DNA of 64,000 nucleotides from Prevotella heparinolytica. GTDB lineage: Bacteria > Bacteroidota > Bacteroidia > Bacteroidales > Bacteroidaceae. Both the position numbers and the translations under genes were made by a program. Below, one piece after another: positions 1 through 9,205 of this stretch (position 1 is its first letter; the number at the start of each line of letters is the position of its first letter). The DNA is taken from assembly GCF_004342845.1 (NCBI RefSeq), contig NZ_SLXB01000007.1, positions 1-64,000 on the forward strand. The letters run 5' to 3'. The notes under the pieces are model-generated. The model had not been told where the DNA came from. It worked only from the letters and a program-made list of their open reading frames with translations, and did not search any database.

Positions 1-86
1 CTCTCCTTTGCAATCTCTGCTCTCTTGAATTTGAATAGGAATCCTAACATCTGTATTATGATTTATGTGATTAGCATGCAAAAATA
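1..86 (-). promoter_or_regulatory. Leader of a minus-strand gene starting just left of the window
   Basis: Read on the minus strand, bases 9-1 are AAAGGAGAG, a strong Shine-Dalgarno sequence ending at the window edge, so a minus-strand start codon probably lies just outside. Bases 86-79 read TATTTTTG, matching the Bacteroides -7 box TAnnTTTG. No clear -33 TTTG is present at the usual distance. The gene itself is not visible. Confidence 0.45.
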
Positions 87-142
87 CGGATTATGAGAGA
101 AAGAGCACGCAGGGGCGGGCTTACCGCCTGCGGTATATGCGA

Positions 143-185
143 CGGGGACTTGCAGAACGTCACGTAAAACGTTTGCAAGTCCCCG
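143..185 (-). terminator. Hairpin downstream of rpiB
   Basis: Twelve-base perfect arms (CGGGGACTTGCA and its complement) are followed by a second inner stem AACGT/ACGTT. The hairpin sits 24 bases past the rpiB stop. There is no long T-run on the minus strand, so this is a stem-loop terminator call by position and stability. Confidence 0.6.
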
Positions 186-208
186 ATATGCTGAGGTTGA
201 ATCTCCTA

Positions 209-643
209 TTATTCTGCCGGTATCTTTTCTATTCTCCGTTGGTGACGTCCACCTTCAAACGGAGTGGTGAAGAACTTGGTCATGATTTCATCGGCTTCGT
301 TGTTGGTGACGAAACGTCCCGGCAAGACGAGAACATTGGCATCGTTGTGTTGACGTGCCAGAGCAGAAATCTCCGATGTCCAACACAAAGCGGCACGGAT
401 GCCTTGGTGTTTGTTCAATGTCATGTTGATACCGTTTCCGCTACCGCAGATGGCAATGCCGGGATAACACTCGCCGGCTTCGACAGCCAGTGCCAACGGA
501 TGGGCAAAATCGGGATAATCCACACTCTCCGGAGAGTAAGTTCCGAAGTCTTTGTATTCCCATCCTTTAGCCTCCAACCATTGCTTTACATATTGCTTCA
601 GGGCATATCCGGCATGGTCGGAGCAGATTCCTATTGTCTTCAT
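209..643 (-). CDS. rpiB: Ribose-5-phosphate isomerase B
   Basis: Interconverts ribose 5-phosphate and ribulose 5-phosphate in the cytoplasmic non-oxidative pentose phosphate pathway. The 144-residue length is normal for RpiB/LacAB. Seen: N-terminal CSDHAGY, the CGSGNGIN glycine motif with its active-site Cys, and a C-terminal GGRHQRRI phosphate-binding stretch. The start at 643 was chosen because it gives the MKTIGICSDHAG family N-terminus, is preceded by AAGGAG, and overlaps the transketolase stop by four bases (ATGA), implying translational coupling. Longer in-frame starts only run into transketolase. In this locus it balances pentose phosphates made from arabinose. Confidence 0.95.
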   Translation of the reverse strand: MKTIGICSDHAGYALKQYVKQWLEAKGWEYKDFGTYSPESVDYPDFAHPLALAVEAGECYPGIAICGSGNGINMTLNKHQGIRAALCWTSEISALARQHNDANVLVLPGRFVTNNEADEIMTKFFTTPFEGGRHQRRIEKIPAE

Positions 644-2652
644 CGCAGCATCTCCTTTACTTGTTTGTAAACGTTTTCGGCCGTGAATCCGAGTTTCTCG
701 TCCAGCACTTTGTAAGGAGCTGAAAAGCCGAATGATTCCAAGCCCCATACTTTGCCATGAAGACCTACCAATCCCTGCAAAGTTACAGGCAGGCCGGCAG
801 TCAGACCGAACACTTTCACGTTGCCCGGAATGACGCTTTCCTGATAGCCGAGTACCTGGCTGCGGAATAGGCCTTCGGAAGGAGCGGAAACAATGCGAAC
901 CTTAATACCGTCTTTACGCAACAGCTCGGTACCGGCCACTAACGTAGATACTTCGGAGCCCGATGCAACAAGAACTACATCCGGGTTCTCGTCCGAACCG
1001 GCTACGATGTAAGCGCCTTTGGCAGCTTGTTGGTAATCGTTTCCTGCGGGCAGATTGGCGATGTTCTGACGGGAGAAAATCAGTCCGGTCGGCGTAGTGG
1101 TATTCTCCATGGCCAGTTTCCATGCCACTGTGGTCTCTTCGGCATCTGCCGGGCGGAGTACCAGCATGGAGTTCTGTCTCTTGTGGTTCTTCAGTTTTTC
1201 CATCAAGCGGATTTGGGCTTCTTGTTCCACCGGTTCGTGGGTAGGGCCGTCTTCGCCTACACGGAATGCGTCGTGAGTCCAGATAAACTTAACCGGAACT
1301 TCCATCAGGGCAGCCATACGCACGGCGGGTTTCATGTAGTCGGAGAATACGAAGAATGTGCCGCATGCAGGGATAACACCGCCATGCAGCGCCATGCCGA
1401 TGCAGCAGCAGGCCATGGTCAGCTCGGCAACGCCGGCTTGGAAGAATGCGCCGCTGAAATCTCCTTTCTTGAAAGCGTGTGTCTTTTTCAGGAAGCCGTC
1501 GGTCTTATCGGAGTTGGAGAGGTCGGCGGATGCCACAATCATGTTTTCCACCTGAGTGGCAAGAACACCGAGCACTGTGGCCGATGCGGCACGTGTGGCC
1601 GAGCCGGCTTTCTGCTCGATGGCTGCCCAGTTTACTTCGGGGGCTTTGCCGGAGAAGAACTGTTCCAGTTTGGCTGCCTTTTCCGGATTGGCTTTGGTCC
1701 AAACTGCTTTGGCTGCATACTTCTCGGCCATGATTTTCTTCAGTTCGGCAGTGCGTTTGGCATATAATTCGGCCACTTCGGGGAAAATGACGAACGGATT
1801 CGTCGGGTCGCCGCCCAGATTTTTGATGGTGTTGACGTAAGCGTCGCCGCCCAAAGGAGCACCGTGAGTGGCGCAGTCGGCTTCGTAGCTGCTGCCGTCG
1901 GCCTTGCGGGCGCCCTTGCCCATTACGGTATGACCGATAATCAGCGTCGGACGCTCTTTTTCAGCCTTTGCTTCTTTCAGCGCGCCACGGATGGCATCGG
2001 GATCGTTACCGTTGATCGTGATGACTTTCCAGCCCCATGCCTCGTATTTCTTCGCAGTATCTTCGATGGTAACATCTTTTGTTTCGGTAGAAAGCTGAAT
2101 GTCGTTGGCATCGTAGAACATGATGAGGTTGTCCAATCCCAGCGTACCGGCAATGCGCCCCGCACCTTGAGAAATTTCTTCTTGCACGCCTCCGTCGGAA
2201 ATGTATGCGTAGATGGTTTGCGGCATCACTTCCTCGAAGCGGGCTTGCAGGAACTTGGCTGCAATGGCTGCACCTACGGCATAAGTATGTCCTTGTCCCA
2301 ATGGACCGGAAGTGTTTTCAATGCCGCGCATGATATCGCGTTCGGGATGTCCCGGAGTGGGGCTTTCCCATTGGCGGAACTCTTTCAGTTCGTCCAAAGT
2401 GAATTTTCCGGTCAATGCCAGTTGGGAATAGAGCATCGGAGACATGTGTCCCGGGTCGAGGAAGAAACGGTCGCGGCCTTCCCAAGCGGGATTTTCAGGG
2501 TCGTATACCAGGAACTCGGAGAAAAGCACGTTCACAAAGTCGGCACCGCCCATGGCACCACCGGGGTGTCCGGAGTTGGCCTTTTCAACCATAGAGGCGG
2601 CAAGGATGCGGATATTGTCCGCTGCACGGTTCATTAGTTTGTTGTCGTTCAT
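640..2652 (-). CDS. tkt: Transketolase
   Basis: Thiamine-diphosphate enzyme that transfers two-carbon units between xylulose 5-phosphate and aldose phosphates. At 670 residues it has normal full length. Seen: N-terminal SGHPGG thiamine-site motif, GPLGQG, the SDGGVQEEISQG diphosphate/metal-binding loop, HTVMGKG, and in the pyrimidine domain the HDAFRVGEDGPTHEPVEQ segment with catalytic Glu and His. First gene of a two-gene unit with rpiB, with its own promoter at 2720-2749, separated by hairpins from the GH51 gene upstream. It takes the xylulose 5-phosphate produced by AraD, linking the arabinose operon to central metabolism. Confidence 0.96.
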   Translation of the reverse strand: MNDNKLMNRAADNIRILAASMVEKANSGHPGGAMGGADFVNVLFSEFLVYDPENPAWEGRDRFFLDPGHMSPMLYSQLALTGKFTLDELKEFRQWESPTPGHPERDIMRGIENTSGPLGQGHTYAVGAAIAAKFLQARFEEVMPQTIYAYISDGGVQEEISQGAGRIAGTLGLDNLIMFYDANDIQLSTETKDVTIEDTAKKYEAWGWKVITINGNDPDAIRGALKEAKAEKERPTLIIGHTVMGKGARKADGSSYEADCATHGAPLGGDAYVNTIKNLGGDPTNPFVIFPEVAELYAKRTAELKKIMAEKYAAKAVWTKANPEKAAKLEQFFSGKAPEVNWAAIEQKAGSATRAASATVLGVLATQVENMIVASADLSNSDKTDGFLKKTHAFKKGDFSGAFFQAGVAELTMACCCIGMALHGGVIPACGTFFVFSDYMKPAVRMAALMEVPVKFIWTHDAFRVGEDGPTHEPVEQEAQIRLMEKLKNHKRQNSMLVLRPADAEETTVAWKLAMENTTTPTGLIFSRQNIANLPAGNDYQQAAKGAYIVAGSDENPDVVLVASGSEVSTLVAGTELLRKDGIKVRIVSAPSEGLFRSQVLGYQESVIPGNVKVFGLTAGLPVTLQGLVGLHGKVWGLESFGFSAPYKVLDEKLGFTAENVYKQVKEMLR

Positions 2653-2719
2653 ATCGTTTATAATTAGTTTTTGAATGTCAGAAACAGAAGGTTCTTTGCT
2701 TATTGGATTTTAATAAGGG

Positions 2720-2749
2720 CAAAGATAACTCTTTATGTGCAATTAGCAA
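2720..2749 (-). promoter_or_regulatory. Promoter of tkt-rpiB
   Basis: On the minus strand TTG (2749-2747) is followed after 19 bases by TATCTTTG (2727-2720), an essentially ideal Bacteroides promoter. It leaves a leader of about 60 bases. Just downstream, CTTATT and AATAAG (2699-2717, 7-base spacer) form a dyad overlapping the expected start of transcription, a possible operator. The promoter lets tkt-rpiB be expressed independently of the arabinose operon. Confidence 0.7.
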
Positions 2750-2756
2750 CACTGTC

Positions 2757-2781
2757 AGGAGGCCTTTTTTGCTGGCCTCCT
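2757..2781. terminator. Hairpin between GH51 and tkt
   Basis: AGGAGGCC and GGCCTCCT arms (8 of 8) around a 9-base loop. It lies 3' of the GH51 gene and immediately upstream of the tkt promoter, as expected for a terminator insulating the two units. Confidence 0.6.
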
Positions 2782-2810
2782 TGTCTGCTTCATGTCAAAA
2801 ATACATTAAG

Positions 2811-2838
2811 CCGGCTTGTTTGCTTTACTGTAAGCCGG
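2811..2838. terminator. Second hairpin just after the GH51 stop
   Basis: CCGGCTT and AAGCCGG arms around a 14-base loop, 8 bases past the GH51 stop on the minus strand. With the hairpin at 2757-2781 it forms a tandem terminator. Confidence 0.5.
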
Positions 2839-2845
2839 TTGTGCC

Positions 2846-4402
2846 TTATTGCAATTCAAGGGTGACAATGGATTTGGCGGGCAACTTGATTTTGAGTACA
2901 CCTTTATTGACTTTTACCTCTTTGAACGGAGCTAACTTTACGTTATCGGGTTTTTCAAAAGAGTTGTAATCTGTCAGATTGGATGATGTCAGAATTTCGC
3001 CCACCGCTTTCTTGGCGTTTGTGCCCGACAGGTTGATGGTCACTTCCTGTGCTTGGTCGGCATCGATGTTGGACATAGAGATATGTATCTTGCCACTCTT
3101 GTCTCTTGAAGCGGTGGCGCTCAGCAGAGGCAGTTTACGGTTTTGGTTGCGTTCGCCTTCCAAGTTCATAACCTTGCAGCTTCCTTCAAGAGGAATATAA
3201 GTGGCATCCTGATGTACGTTGTACATTTTGAATACATAGTAGGTAGGGGTAAGCACCATTTCTTTGCCTTTAGTTAGAATCATGGATTGAAGTACGTTCA
3301 CTATCTGGGCGATGTTTGCCATTTTCAGGCGGTCGGTGTATTTATGGAAGATGTCGAAGCTGAGGGAAGCCACAAAAGCATCGCGCAAGGTGTTCTGTTG
3401 ATAGAGGTGTCCGCGTACGGTGCCGGGTTCTTCGTCCCACCAAGTGCCCCATTCATCAAGCAGTAACGCAACATGTTTCTGCTTGTCATACTCGTCCATA
3501 ATGGCAATATGCTTTTTCAGAACATCTTCTATTTCGCGGCACTTGCCGAGTGTCCAGTAGTAATCGCCTTTGTCGAATTGCGTGGCCGAGCCTTTGCTTC
3601 CGCTCCATCCGGTAACGGTGTAATAGTGCAGAGAGAGTCCGTGCATGCCTCTGCCTACGCGGTCCATCAGCACCTTTGTCCAGTTGTAATCATAGTCGCT
3701 CGCACCGCTGGCTATCTTGAAGAGGCGGGTATTGTCGTAGTTACGGCAATAAGTGGAGTAGCGACGATAAAGGTCGGCATAATATTCGGGACGCATGCTT
3801 CCGCCGCAACCCCAGCTTTCGTTACCCACGCCGAGATATTTCACCTTCCATGCCTTGTCGCGTCCGTTTTGCCGGCGCAGACGTGCCATTGGAGAGTCGC
3901 CTTCCGAAGTCATGTATTCTACCCATTTGGCCAGTTCTTCCACGGTTCCGCTGCCTACGTTGCCGCTGATATAGGGTTCGCAGCCCAACATTTCGCAGAG
4001 GTTGAGGAACTCGTGTGTTCCGAAACTATTGTCTTCAATCGTTCCTCCCCAGTTGTTGTTTACCATTTTAGGACGTTTGTCTTTCGGGCCTATACCGTCC
4101 ATCCAGTGATACTCATCGGCAAAACAGCCGCCCGGCCAGCGAAGAACCGGTATTTTCAGTTCTTTCAGCGCATTGAATACATCGGTACGGTAACCATTGA
4201 TATTGGGAATTTCAGAGTTTTCACCTACCCAAAGTCCGCCATAGATGCAGGTTCCCAAATGTTCGGCAAACTGGCCATAGATTTCCTTCGGGATGATTTG
4301 TTCGGCTTTATCGGCTTGCAGGGTAAGGGTTGCACTTTCTTGTGCTGATGCGGTAAGCGAAGCGGCAAGCATAAGACCGCTGATGATAAGCTTGTTTTTC
4401 AT
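2846..4402 (-). CDS. GH51 alpha-L-arabinofuranosidase, exported
   Basis: Releases terminal L-arabinofuranose from arabino-oligosaccharides, most likely in the periplasm. Residues 1-21 form a type I signal peptide ending ASAQ. The mature part is a GH51 barrel followed by a C-terminal beta domain, 518 residues in all. Catalytic residues seen: acid/base Glu195 in VGNESWG and nucleophile Glu317 in [10 protein letters not shown], with [11 protein letters not shown] upstream. Last gene of the mutarotase-to-GH51 operon, 25 bases after the kinase stop. It lacks the N-terminal carbohydrate-binding insertion seen in the other GH51 at 33430, so the two probably prefer different substrates. Matches the position of BT0348 in B. 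thetaiotaomicron. Confidence 0.93.
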   Translation of the reverse strand: MKNKLIISGLMLAASLTASAQESATLTLQADKAEQIIPKEIYGQFAEHLGTCIYGGLWVGENSEIPNINGYRTDVFNALKELKIPVLRWPGGCFADEYHWMDGIGPKDKRPKMVNNNWGGTIEDNSFGTHEFLNLCEMLGCEPYISGNVGSGTVEELAKWVEYMTSEGDSPMARLRRQNGRDKAWKVKYLGVGNESWGCGGSMRPEYYADLYRRYSTYCRNYDNTRLFKIASGASDYDYNWTKVLMDRVGRGMHGLSLHYYTVTGWSGSKGSATQFDKGDYYWTLGKCREIEDVLKKHIAIMDEYDKQKHVALLLDEWGTWWDEEPGTVRGHLYQQNTLRDAFVASLSFDIFHKYTDRLKMANIAQIVNVLQSMILTKGKEMVLTPTYYVFKMYNVHQDATYIPLEGSCKVMNLEGERNQNRKLPLLSATASRDKSGKIHISMSNIDADQAQEVTINLSGTNAKKAVGEILTSSNLTDYNSFEKPDNVKLAPFKEVKVNKGVLKIKLPAKSIVTLELQ

Positions 4403-4427
4403 GGGTGTTTCTTTTGGTTTTAAATTT

Positions 4428-6026
4428 CTACTTTTTATATGTAACTGCTGCTGTTTCGATAGGCAGTCCGGCCTTGTAATTCTCGATGTATGTGTTGAAG
4501 CCTGCCACCTCTTCGGCTGTAGGAGCTATTTCGACACCGGCTTCACCGGCAAACACCTTTTCTTCCAGAAAATCTGCCAGAGATTGTTTCTTTTCATTAT
4601 TAACAAGATAAGAGCCGAGCAGGGCAATACCCCATGCACCGCCTTCGCCGGCTGTTTCCATAACGGAAATGGGCGAATCGATAGCTGCTGCAAGGATTCT
4701 TTGACCTACACCTTTCGTCTTGAACAGACCTCCATGCCCCGTGATTCTGTCGACCTTAACCTTCTCCTCTTTGAAAAGGATGTCATTACCGATTTTGAGC
4801 ACTCCTACCGAAGCATGCAGGTGGGCTCTCATGAAGTTGGCAAGGCTGAACTTATCATTTGCCGAACGTACAAACAGAGGCCTTCCGTCGGCAAGTCCTG
4901 TTATCGGTTCGCCTGAGATATAGTTGTACGAAATGAGGCCTCCGCAATCTGCATCACCTTTCAATGCATGGTTATAGAGTTTCTCGTATATGAGGTTCAT
5001 GTCTACGGGAATACCCAGCAACTCCTGATATTCTTTGAACAAGTTGATCCATGCGTTGAGGTCGGAGGTGCAATTGTTGCAGTGCACCATGGCTACAAGG
5101 CTTCCATCCGGAGTAGTAACCATATCGATCATCTCGTATGGTTTTGATAAATCTTTCTCTAAAACAATCATCGAGAAAGAAGACGTTCCCGCTGATACGT
5201 TTCCTGTGCGCTGCTTTACGGCATTGGTTGCAACCATGCCGGTGCCGGCATCTCCTTCGGGAGGACAAACCGGTATTCCTGCTTTCAGGTGTCCCGATAC
5301 ATCCAATCTCGCAGCTCCTTCCGTTGTGAGGAAGCCCGCATTTTCGCCGGCAAGCAATACCTTGGGAAGAATGTCCGATAATTTCCAGTCATATCCTTTG
5401 GGTTCAATCAAGCAATTGAATTTATCCACCATCTCGGCTGAATAATTCTTGGTGGTGGGGTCTATGGGGAGCATTCCCGAAGCATCGCCTATACCCAACA
5501 CTTTCTTTCCCGTTATCTGCCAATGGATAAAACCGGCAAGAGTTGTCAGAAAATCGATTTCCTTCACATGTTCTTCATTATCCAGAATTGCCTGATACAG
5601 GTGAGAAATGCTCCATCTCAAGGGAATGTTATATACAAATAAGTCTGATAGAGCTGCCGCCGCCCGACCTGTATTGGTATTTCTCCATGTACGGAAAGGA
5701 ACGAGAATCTCTTCTTTCTTATTAAATGCCATGTAACCATGCATCATGGCACTGACACCTATGGCGGCCAAAGACTCTATTTCTGTGTCATATAATTCTT
5801 TTACGTTCGAACGAAGGTCGGTGTAGCAATCTTGCAGTCCATGCCAGATGGCTTCTACGCTGTAAGTCCAAAGCCCGTCGACCAACTGATTTTCCCAAGT
5901 GTGGCTTCCTTGTGCAATGGGCTTGTTTTCTTGGTCGATTAGAACGGCTTTTATGCGTGTTGAGCCGAATTCGATGCCAAGAATGGCTTTGCCTGTTTCA
6001 ATAGTTGATTTTGCATCTGTTTTCAT
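4428..6026 (-). CDS. FGGY-family carbohydrate kinase, probably the ribulokinase of this pathway
   Basis: ATP-dependent sugar kinase of 532 residues with the two actin-like FGGY domains. The N-terminal [15 protein letters not shown] is the phosphate-1 loop; AGTSSFSM and [13 protein letters not shown] lie in the C-terminal domain, and [11 protein letters not shown] resembles the catalytic Asp segment. It sits between araA and GH51, and no classical AraB is present, so it should phosphorylate L-ribulose. Its homologue in B. thetaiotaomicron is usually labelled xylulose kinase. The start at 6026 is preferred over a codon 30 bases upstream because the shorter form matches the family N-terminus. 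Confidence 0.85.
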   Translation of the reverse strand: MKTDAKSTIETGKAILGIEFGSTRIKAVLIDQENKPIAQGSHTWENQLVDGLWTYSVEAIWHGLQDCYTDLRSNVKELYDTEIESLAAIGVSAMMHGYMAFNKKEEILVPFRTWRNTNTGRAAAALSDLFVYNIPLRWSISHLYQAILDNEEHVKEIDFLTTLAGFIHWQITGKKVLGIGDASGMLPIDPTTKNYSAEMVDKFNCLIEPKGYDWKLSDILPKVLLAGENAGFLTTEGAARLDVSGHLKAGIPVCPPEGDAGTGMVATNAVKQRTGNVSAGTSSFSMIVLEKDLSKPYEMIDMVTTPDGSLVAMVHCNNCTSDLNAWINLFKEYQELLGIPVDMNLIYEKLYNHALKGDADCGGLISYNYISGEPITGLADGRPLFVRSANDKFSLANFMRAHLHASVGVLKIGNDILFKEEKVKVDRITGHGGLFKTKGVGQRILAAAIDSPISVMETAGEGGAWGIALLGSYLVNNEKKQSLADFLEEKVFAGEAGVEIAPTAEEVAGFNTYIENYKAGLPIETAAVTYKK

Positions 6027-6078
6027 ATTGGAACCAAAATAATTAAGGTACAACAATTATTATAAATCCATAGAATGA

Positions 6079-6112
6079 GAAGTGCCCGGCGGTTCATTGC
6101 CACCGGCACTTC
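6079..6112. terminator. Intra-operon hairpin between araA and the kinase
   Basis: GAAGTGCC(C)GGCGG pairs with CCACCGGCACTTC, with one bulge and a G-T pair, around a 7-base loop. It lies 29 bases after the araA stop. The genes on both sides belong to one pathway, so an attenuating or mRNA-processing hairpin is as likely as a full terminator. Confidence 0.45.
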
Positions 6113-6141
6113 CGTTTTTATTTATGAGGCCGGTTGAATAA

Positions 6142-7683
6142 TTAGCAAAGAGCCTTGTTAAGCATGTAGTACACCTCGTTCATGCGCAGTTCTTTCTTGA
6201 ACTCGTTGATAGTGGTGTCCTTGTTGATATGCAACATCTCGATGCCGGAGATTTCGGCATAATCTTCCCAATATTCGGCTGTGAGGTCGTAGGAGAAGCA
6301 GGAGTGATGCGTGCCGCCTGCCAATATCCAAGCACCTGCGCCAATCTCGAAGTTGGGTTGCGGAATCCACAGCGCGCTGGCAACCGGCAATTTGGGCAGC
6401 GGTTTCGATTCGATGCATTCTACATCGTTCACAATGAGGCGGAAACGATTACCCAGGTCGACAATGGTAGCTGTGCAACCTTTGCGTGCTTTGCTGGTGA
6501 AGACAAGGCGTGCCGTCTGGCTTTTGCGGATACCGATGCCTAGGAAATGTACTTCCAAACGGGGTTTGCTATTGGCAATGAGCGGACAGATTTCCAGCAT
6601 GTGCGATTGGAGGATGGAACTGTTTTCACCGTCAAAATTCAGCGTATAGTCTTCCAAGAAAGAGCATCCGTTAGGCAGCCCTTGATTCATTACCCAAACA
6701 GTACGGTAGAGAGCGGCCGATTTCCAGTCGCCCTCGGCACCGAACCCATAGCCTTCGGCCATCAGACGTTGCGAAGCCAATCCGGGAATCTGGTCGAATC
6801 CGTTACCGGTCTTGTCAACATCCACATCGCCCAAGTCGTCGAAATTGGTAGTAAATCCTTTGGCCCCTTTGGCTTTCAGGATGGCACGCAGGGCAACTTC
6901 GGCTTTGGCGGCATTCCAAACTTTGCGGTAGGCTTCGGAGGATTTATCTTCCAATTCGGCGTCGTGGTCGTATTCCTTGAAATAGGTGGCTACCATCGCT
7001 TCCACCTCTTCATCTTTTACTTGCTTCTGATAGGCCATCAGTTCGCTTACGGGACAGTAGTCCACGTGGTAGCCCATACGCTGTTCCGCTTCTACTTTGT
7101 CGCCATCGGTCACTGCCACATTATTCATCTGATCGCCGAAGCGTATAATCAACATGTCTTGTGCATCGGCCCATCCTGCACAAACACGCATCCATACGGC
7201 GATTTTATGCAATGTCTGTTCATCTTTCCAGTAACCTACCACTACTTTGCGGCGGATGCGCATACGGGTGCAGATGTGTCCGAATTCACGGTCGCCATGT
7301 GCACTCTGGTTCAGGTTCATGAAGTCCATGTCCATGGTGTCCCAAGGAATTTCTTTGTTGTATTGCGTGTGCAGGTGCAGCAACGGTTTCTTGAGTTGTT
7401 GCAAACCGTGAATCCACATCTTGGCAGGCGAGAAAGTGTGCATCCATGTGATGACGCCTATACATTTGTCATCGTTGTTGGCTGCTTTGAAGATAGTTTC
7501 CACCTCTTTAGAAGAGTTGGCCGTTCCTTTATATACTACCTTAACGGGAAGTTTGCCCGATTCATTCAAACCTTTTACCATTTCGGTGCTGTGTGCGTCT
7601 ACCGCTACTACTGCGTCGCCTCCGTACAGGAGCTGTGCTCCGGTGACGAACCATACTTCGTATTGATTGAATAAGTTGTTCAT
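6142..7683 (-). CDS. araA: L-arabinose isomerase
   Basis: Converts L-arabinose to L-ribulose in the cytoplasm, the first committed step. Its 513 residues compare well with the usual ~500. Seen: N-terminal EVWFVTGAQLLYGG, a WMHTFSPAKMWI substrate-site segment, the metal-ligand regions around AEGYGFGAEGDWK and HMLEICP, and GGTHHSCFSYD near the C-terminus. Lies 35 bases after araD in the same operon and 115 bases before the kinase, with a hairpin in the gap. Nothing unusual in the sequence. Confidence 0.96.
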   Translation of the reverse strand: MNNLFNQYEVWFVTGAQLLYGGDAVVAVDAHSTEMVKGLNESGKLPVKVVYKGTANSSKEVETIFKAANNDDKCIGVITWMHTFSPAKMWIHGLQQLKKPLLHLHTQYNKEIPWDTMDMDFMNLNQSAHGDREFGHICTRMRIRRKVVVGYWKDEQTLHKIAVWMRVCAGWADAQDMLIIRFGDQMNNVAVTDGDKVEAEQRMGYHVDYCPVSELMAYQKQVKDEEVEAMVATYFKEYDHDAELEDKSSEAYRKVWNAAKAEVALRAILKAKGAKGFTTNFDDLGDVDVDKTGNGFDQIPGLASQRLMAEGYGFGAEGDWKSAALYRTVWVMNQGLPNGCSFLEDYTLNFDGENSSILQSHMLEICPLIANSKPRLEVHFLGIGIRKSQTARLVFTSKARKGCTATIVDLGNRFRLIVNDVECIESKPLPKLPVASALWIPQPNFEIGAGAWILAGGTHHSCFSYDLTAEYWEDYAEISGIEMLHINKDTTINEFKKELRMNEVYYMLNKALC

Positions 7684-7718
7684 ACAATTTTCTTTTTTAT
7701 AGTTAATATTTGTAGTTG

Positions 7719-8405
7719 TTATTTCTGTCCGTAATAAGCATTAGGCCCGTGCTTGCGGCTGAAGTGTTTTTCCACCAGCAGCGGGTTCATGGTCAGGTTG
7801 GGATTGGCGGCGTAGGCTATGCTTGCCATTTTGGCCACTTGTTCCATCACCACGGCATTGTGTACGGCATCGTGCGCATCCTTTCCCCAAGAGAAAGGCC
7901 CGTGGTTCTTTACGAGCACTCCCGGTGTGTGTACCGGATTCAGACCTTCGAAACGTTTTACGATGACATTTCCCGTTTCCTGTTCATATGCCCCTTTAAT
8001 TTCGGCTTCCGTCATGTCTGCCGTGCAGGGAATGGCATCGTGGAAGTAGTCGGCATGGGTCGTTCCGATGTTGGGAATATCCAGTCCGGCTTGTGCCCAG
8101 GCGGTGGCATAGGTGGAGTGTGTGTGTACTACTCCTCCTATTTCGGGAAATGCCTGATAAAGTACCACGTGGGTGGGCGTGTCGGAAGAAGGTTTCAGCT
8201 TTCCCTCCACTACTTTGCCGTCGAGGTCAACAACAACCATGTCTTCCGCTTTCATCTCATCATAACTCACTCCACTGGGCTTAATGACCACCAGCCCGCT
8301 TTCGCGGTCGATGGCCGAAACATTCCCCCATGTGAAAATAACCAGTCCATGTTTCACCAATTCGAGATTGGCGTGAAAAACTTTTTCTTTCAGTGCTTCC
8401 AACAT
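7719..8405 (-). CDS. araD: L-ribulose-5-phosphate 4-epimerase
   Basis: Class II aldolase-family zinc enzyme turning L-ribulose 5-phosphate into D-xylulose 5-phosphate. 228 residues, the normal size. Seen: TWGNVSAID and [10 protein letters not shown] substrate-binding segments, the zinc histidines in [12 protein letters not shown], the THADYF segment, and a third metal-binding His in KNHGPFSWG. The start at 8405 was chosen over a longer form (8459) because [16 protein letters not shown] is the family N-terminus and the extension lies in the araR-araD gap. It supplies transketolase and AraD products to the pentose phosphate pathway. Confidence 0.95.
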   Translation of the reverse strand: MLEALKEKVFHANLELVKHGLVIFTWGNVSAIDRESGLVVIKPSGVSYDEMKAEDMVVVDLDGKVVEGKLKPSSDTPTHVVLYQAFPEIGGVVHTHSTYATAWAQAGLDIPNIGTTHADYFHDAIPCTADMTEAEIKGAYEQETGNVIVKRFEGLNPVHTPGVLVKNHGPFSWGKDAHDAVHNAVVMEQVAKMASIAYAANPNLTMNPLLVEKHFSRKHGPNAYYGQK

Positions 8406-8474
8406 AATCAGAAGAATTTTGATTTGTGAATGAAGAGGAGGATGCTTATGGCATGACACCTCTTCATCCTTTAT

Positions 8475-9152
8475 TTACAGTTTAAATTTCGGAGATTTGC
8501 GATATACTTTCTCGTTGAATTTATACAAAGCCGCACCTCGCTTGGAAGTGATTTTATCTATTTTGTTGGTTTTTTCCACGAAATTCATTTCGCTTATGCG
8601 TTTACGGAAGTTCCGCTTATCCATTTCTTCACCGAAAATAGCCTCGTACATTGTCTGCAACTGTGTTAAAGTGAAGAGTTTGGGCAGCAGGTTGAAGCCG
8701 ATGGGTTCGGAGGAGGCTTTTTGTTGCATCAGGCTCAGTGCATTTTCCACCATCAACGGATGGTCGAAGATAAGCGGAGGCAGGTTTTTGATGTTTACCC
8801 AAAAAGCATTATGCTGATGTACCAAATCTTTGTCATACTCGTTGATATTGACTAATGCGTAATAGGCGATGGAGATGACCCGTTCGCCCGGATCGCGGTC
8901 GACTGTCCCATAGGAACCCACTTGTTCCATATACACATTATGTAATCCTGTCAGCTCCTTCAGGACTCGCTTGGCGGCATCATCCACGCTTTCATTTTCC
9001 TGTACAAAGCCGCCCATCAGCGACCATTCGCCCATTGCCGGTTTGAAGTTCCGTTTTAATAACAGCAGATGCAGTTCACCTTCGTGGAAACCGAAGATGA
9101 TGCAATCTACACCCACATAGAATTTCGGGTTTGAACTATAATAATCACTCAT
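8475..9152 (-). CDS. araR: NUDIX-type transcriptional regulator of arabinose use (AraR)
   Basis: Residues ~10-150 are a NUDIX fold and ~155-225 a winged helix (LPKLFTLTQLQTMYEAIFGE... NFRKRISEM). Family knowledge: the NrtR-like protein AraR of Bacteroides binds L-arabinose and represses arabinose genes. The NUDIX box here is degenerate (GGFVQENESVDDAAKRVLKE): positions that should be catalytic Glu after the Arg are Val and Leu, which agrees with ligand sensing rather than hydrolysis. Encoded inside the operon it should control, between the transporter and araD, giving a feedback loop. Candidate operators are the dyads at 12148-12163 and 2699-2717, unproven. Confidence 0.88.
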   Translation of the reverse strand: MSDYYSSNPKFYVGVDCIIFGFHEGELHLLLLKRNFKPAMGEWSLMGGFVQENESVDDAAKRVLKELTGLHNVYMEQVGSYGTVDRDPGERVISIAYYALVNINEYDKDLVHQHNAFWVNIKNLPPLIFDHPLMVENALSLMQQKASSEPIGFNLLPKLFTLTQLQTMYEAIFGEEMDKRNFRKRISEMNFVEKTNKIDKITSKRGAALYKFNEKVYRKSPKFKL

Positions 9153-9205
9153 CTTTTCCTTTTTTTATTATTTGTAAATTAAGTTCTTATTGTCAGATTC
9201 TTCCA

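Noticed and set aside
6547..7674. 375-codon plus-strand open frame
   Set aside because: Antisense to araA with no recognisable motif.
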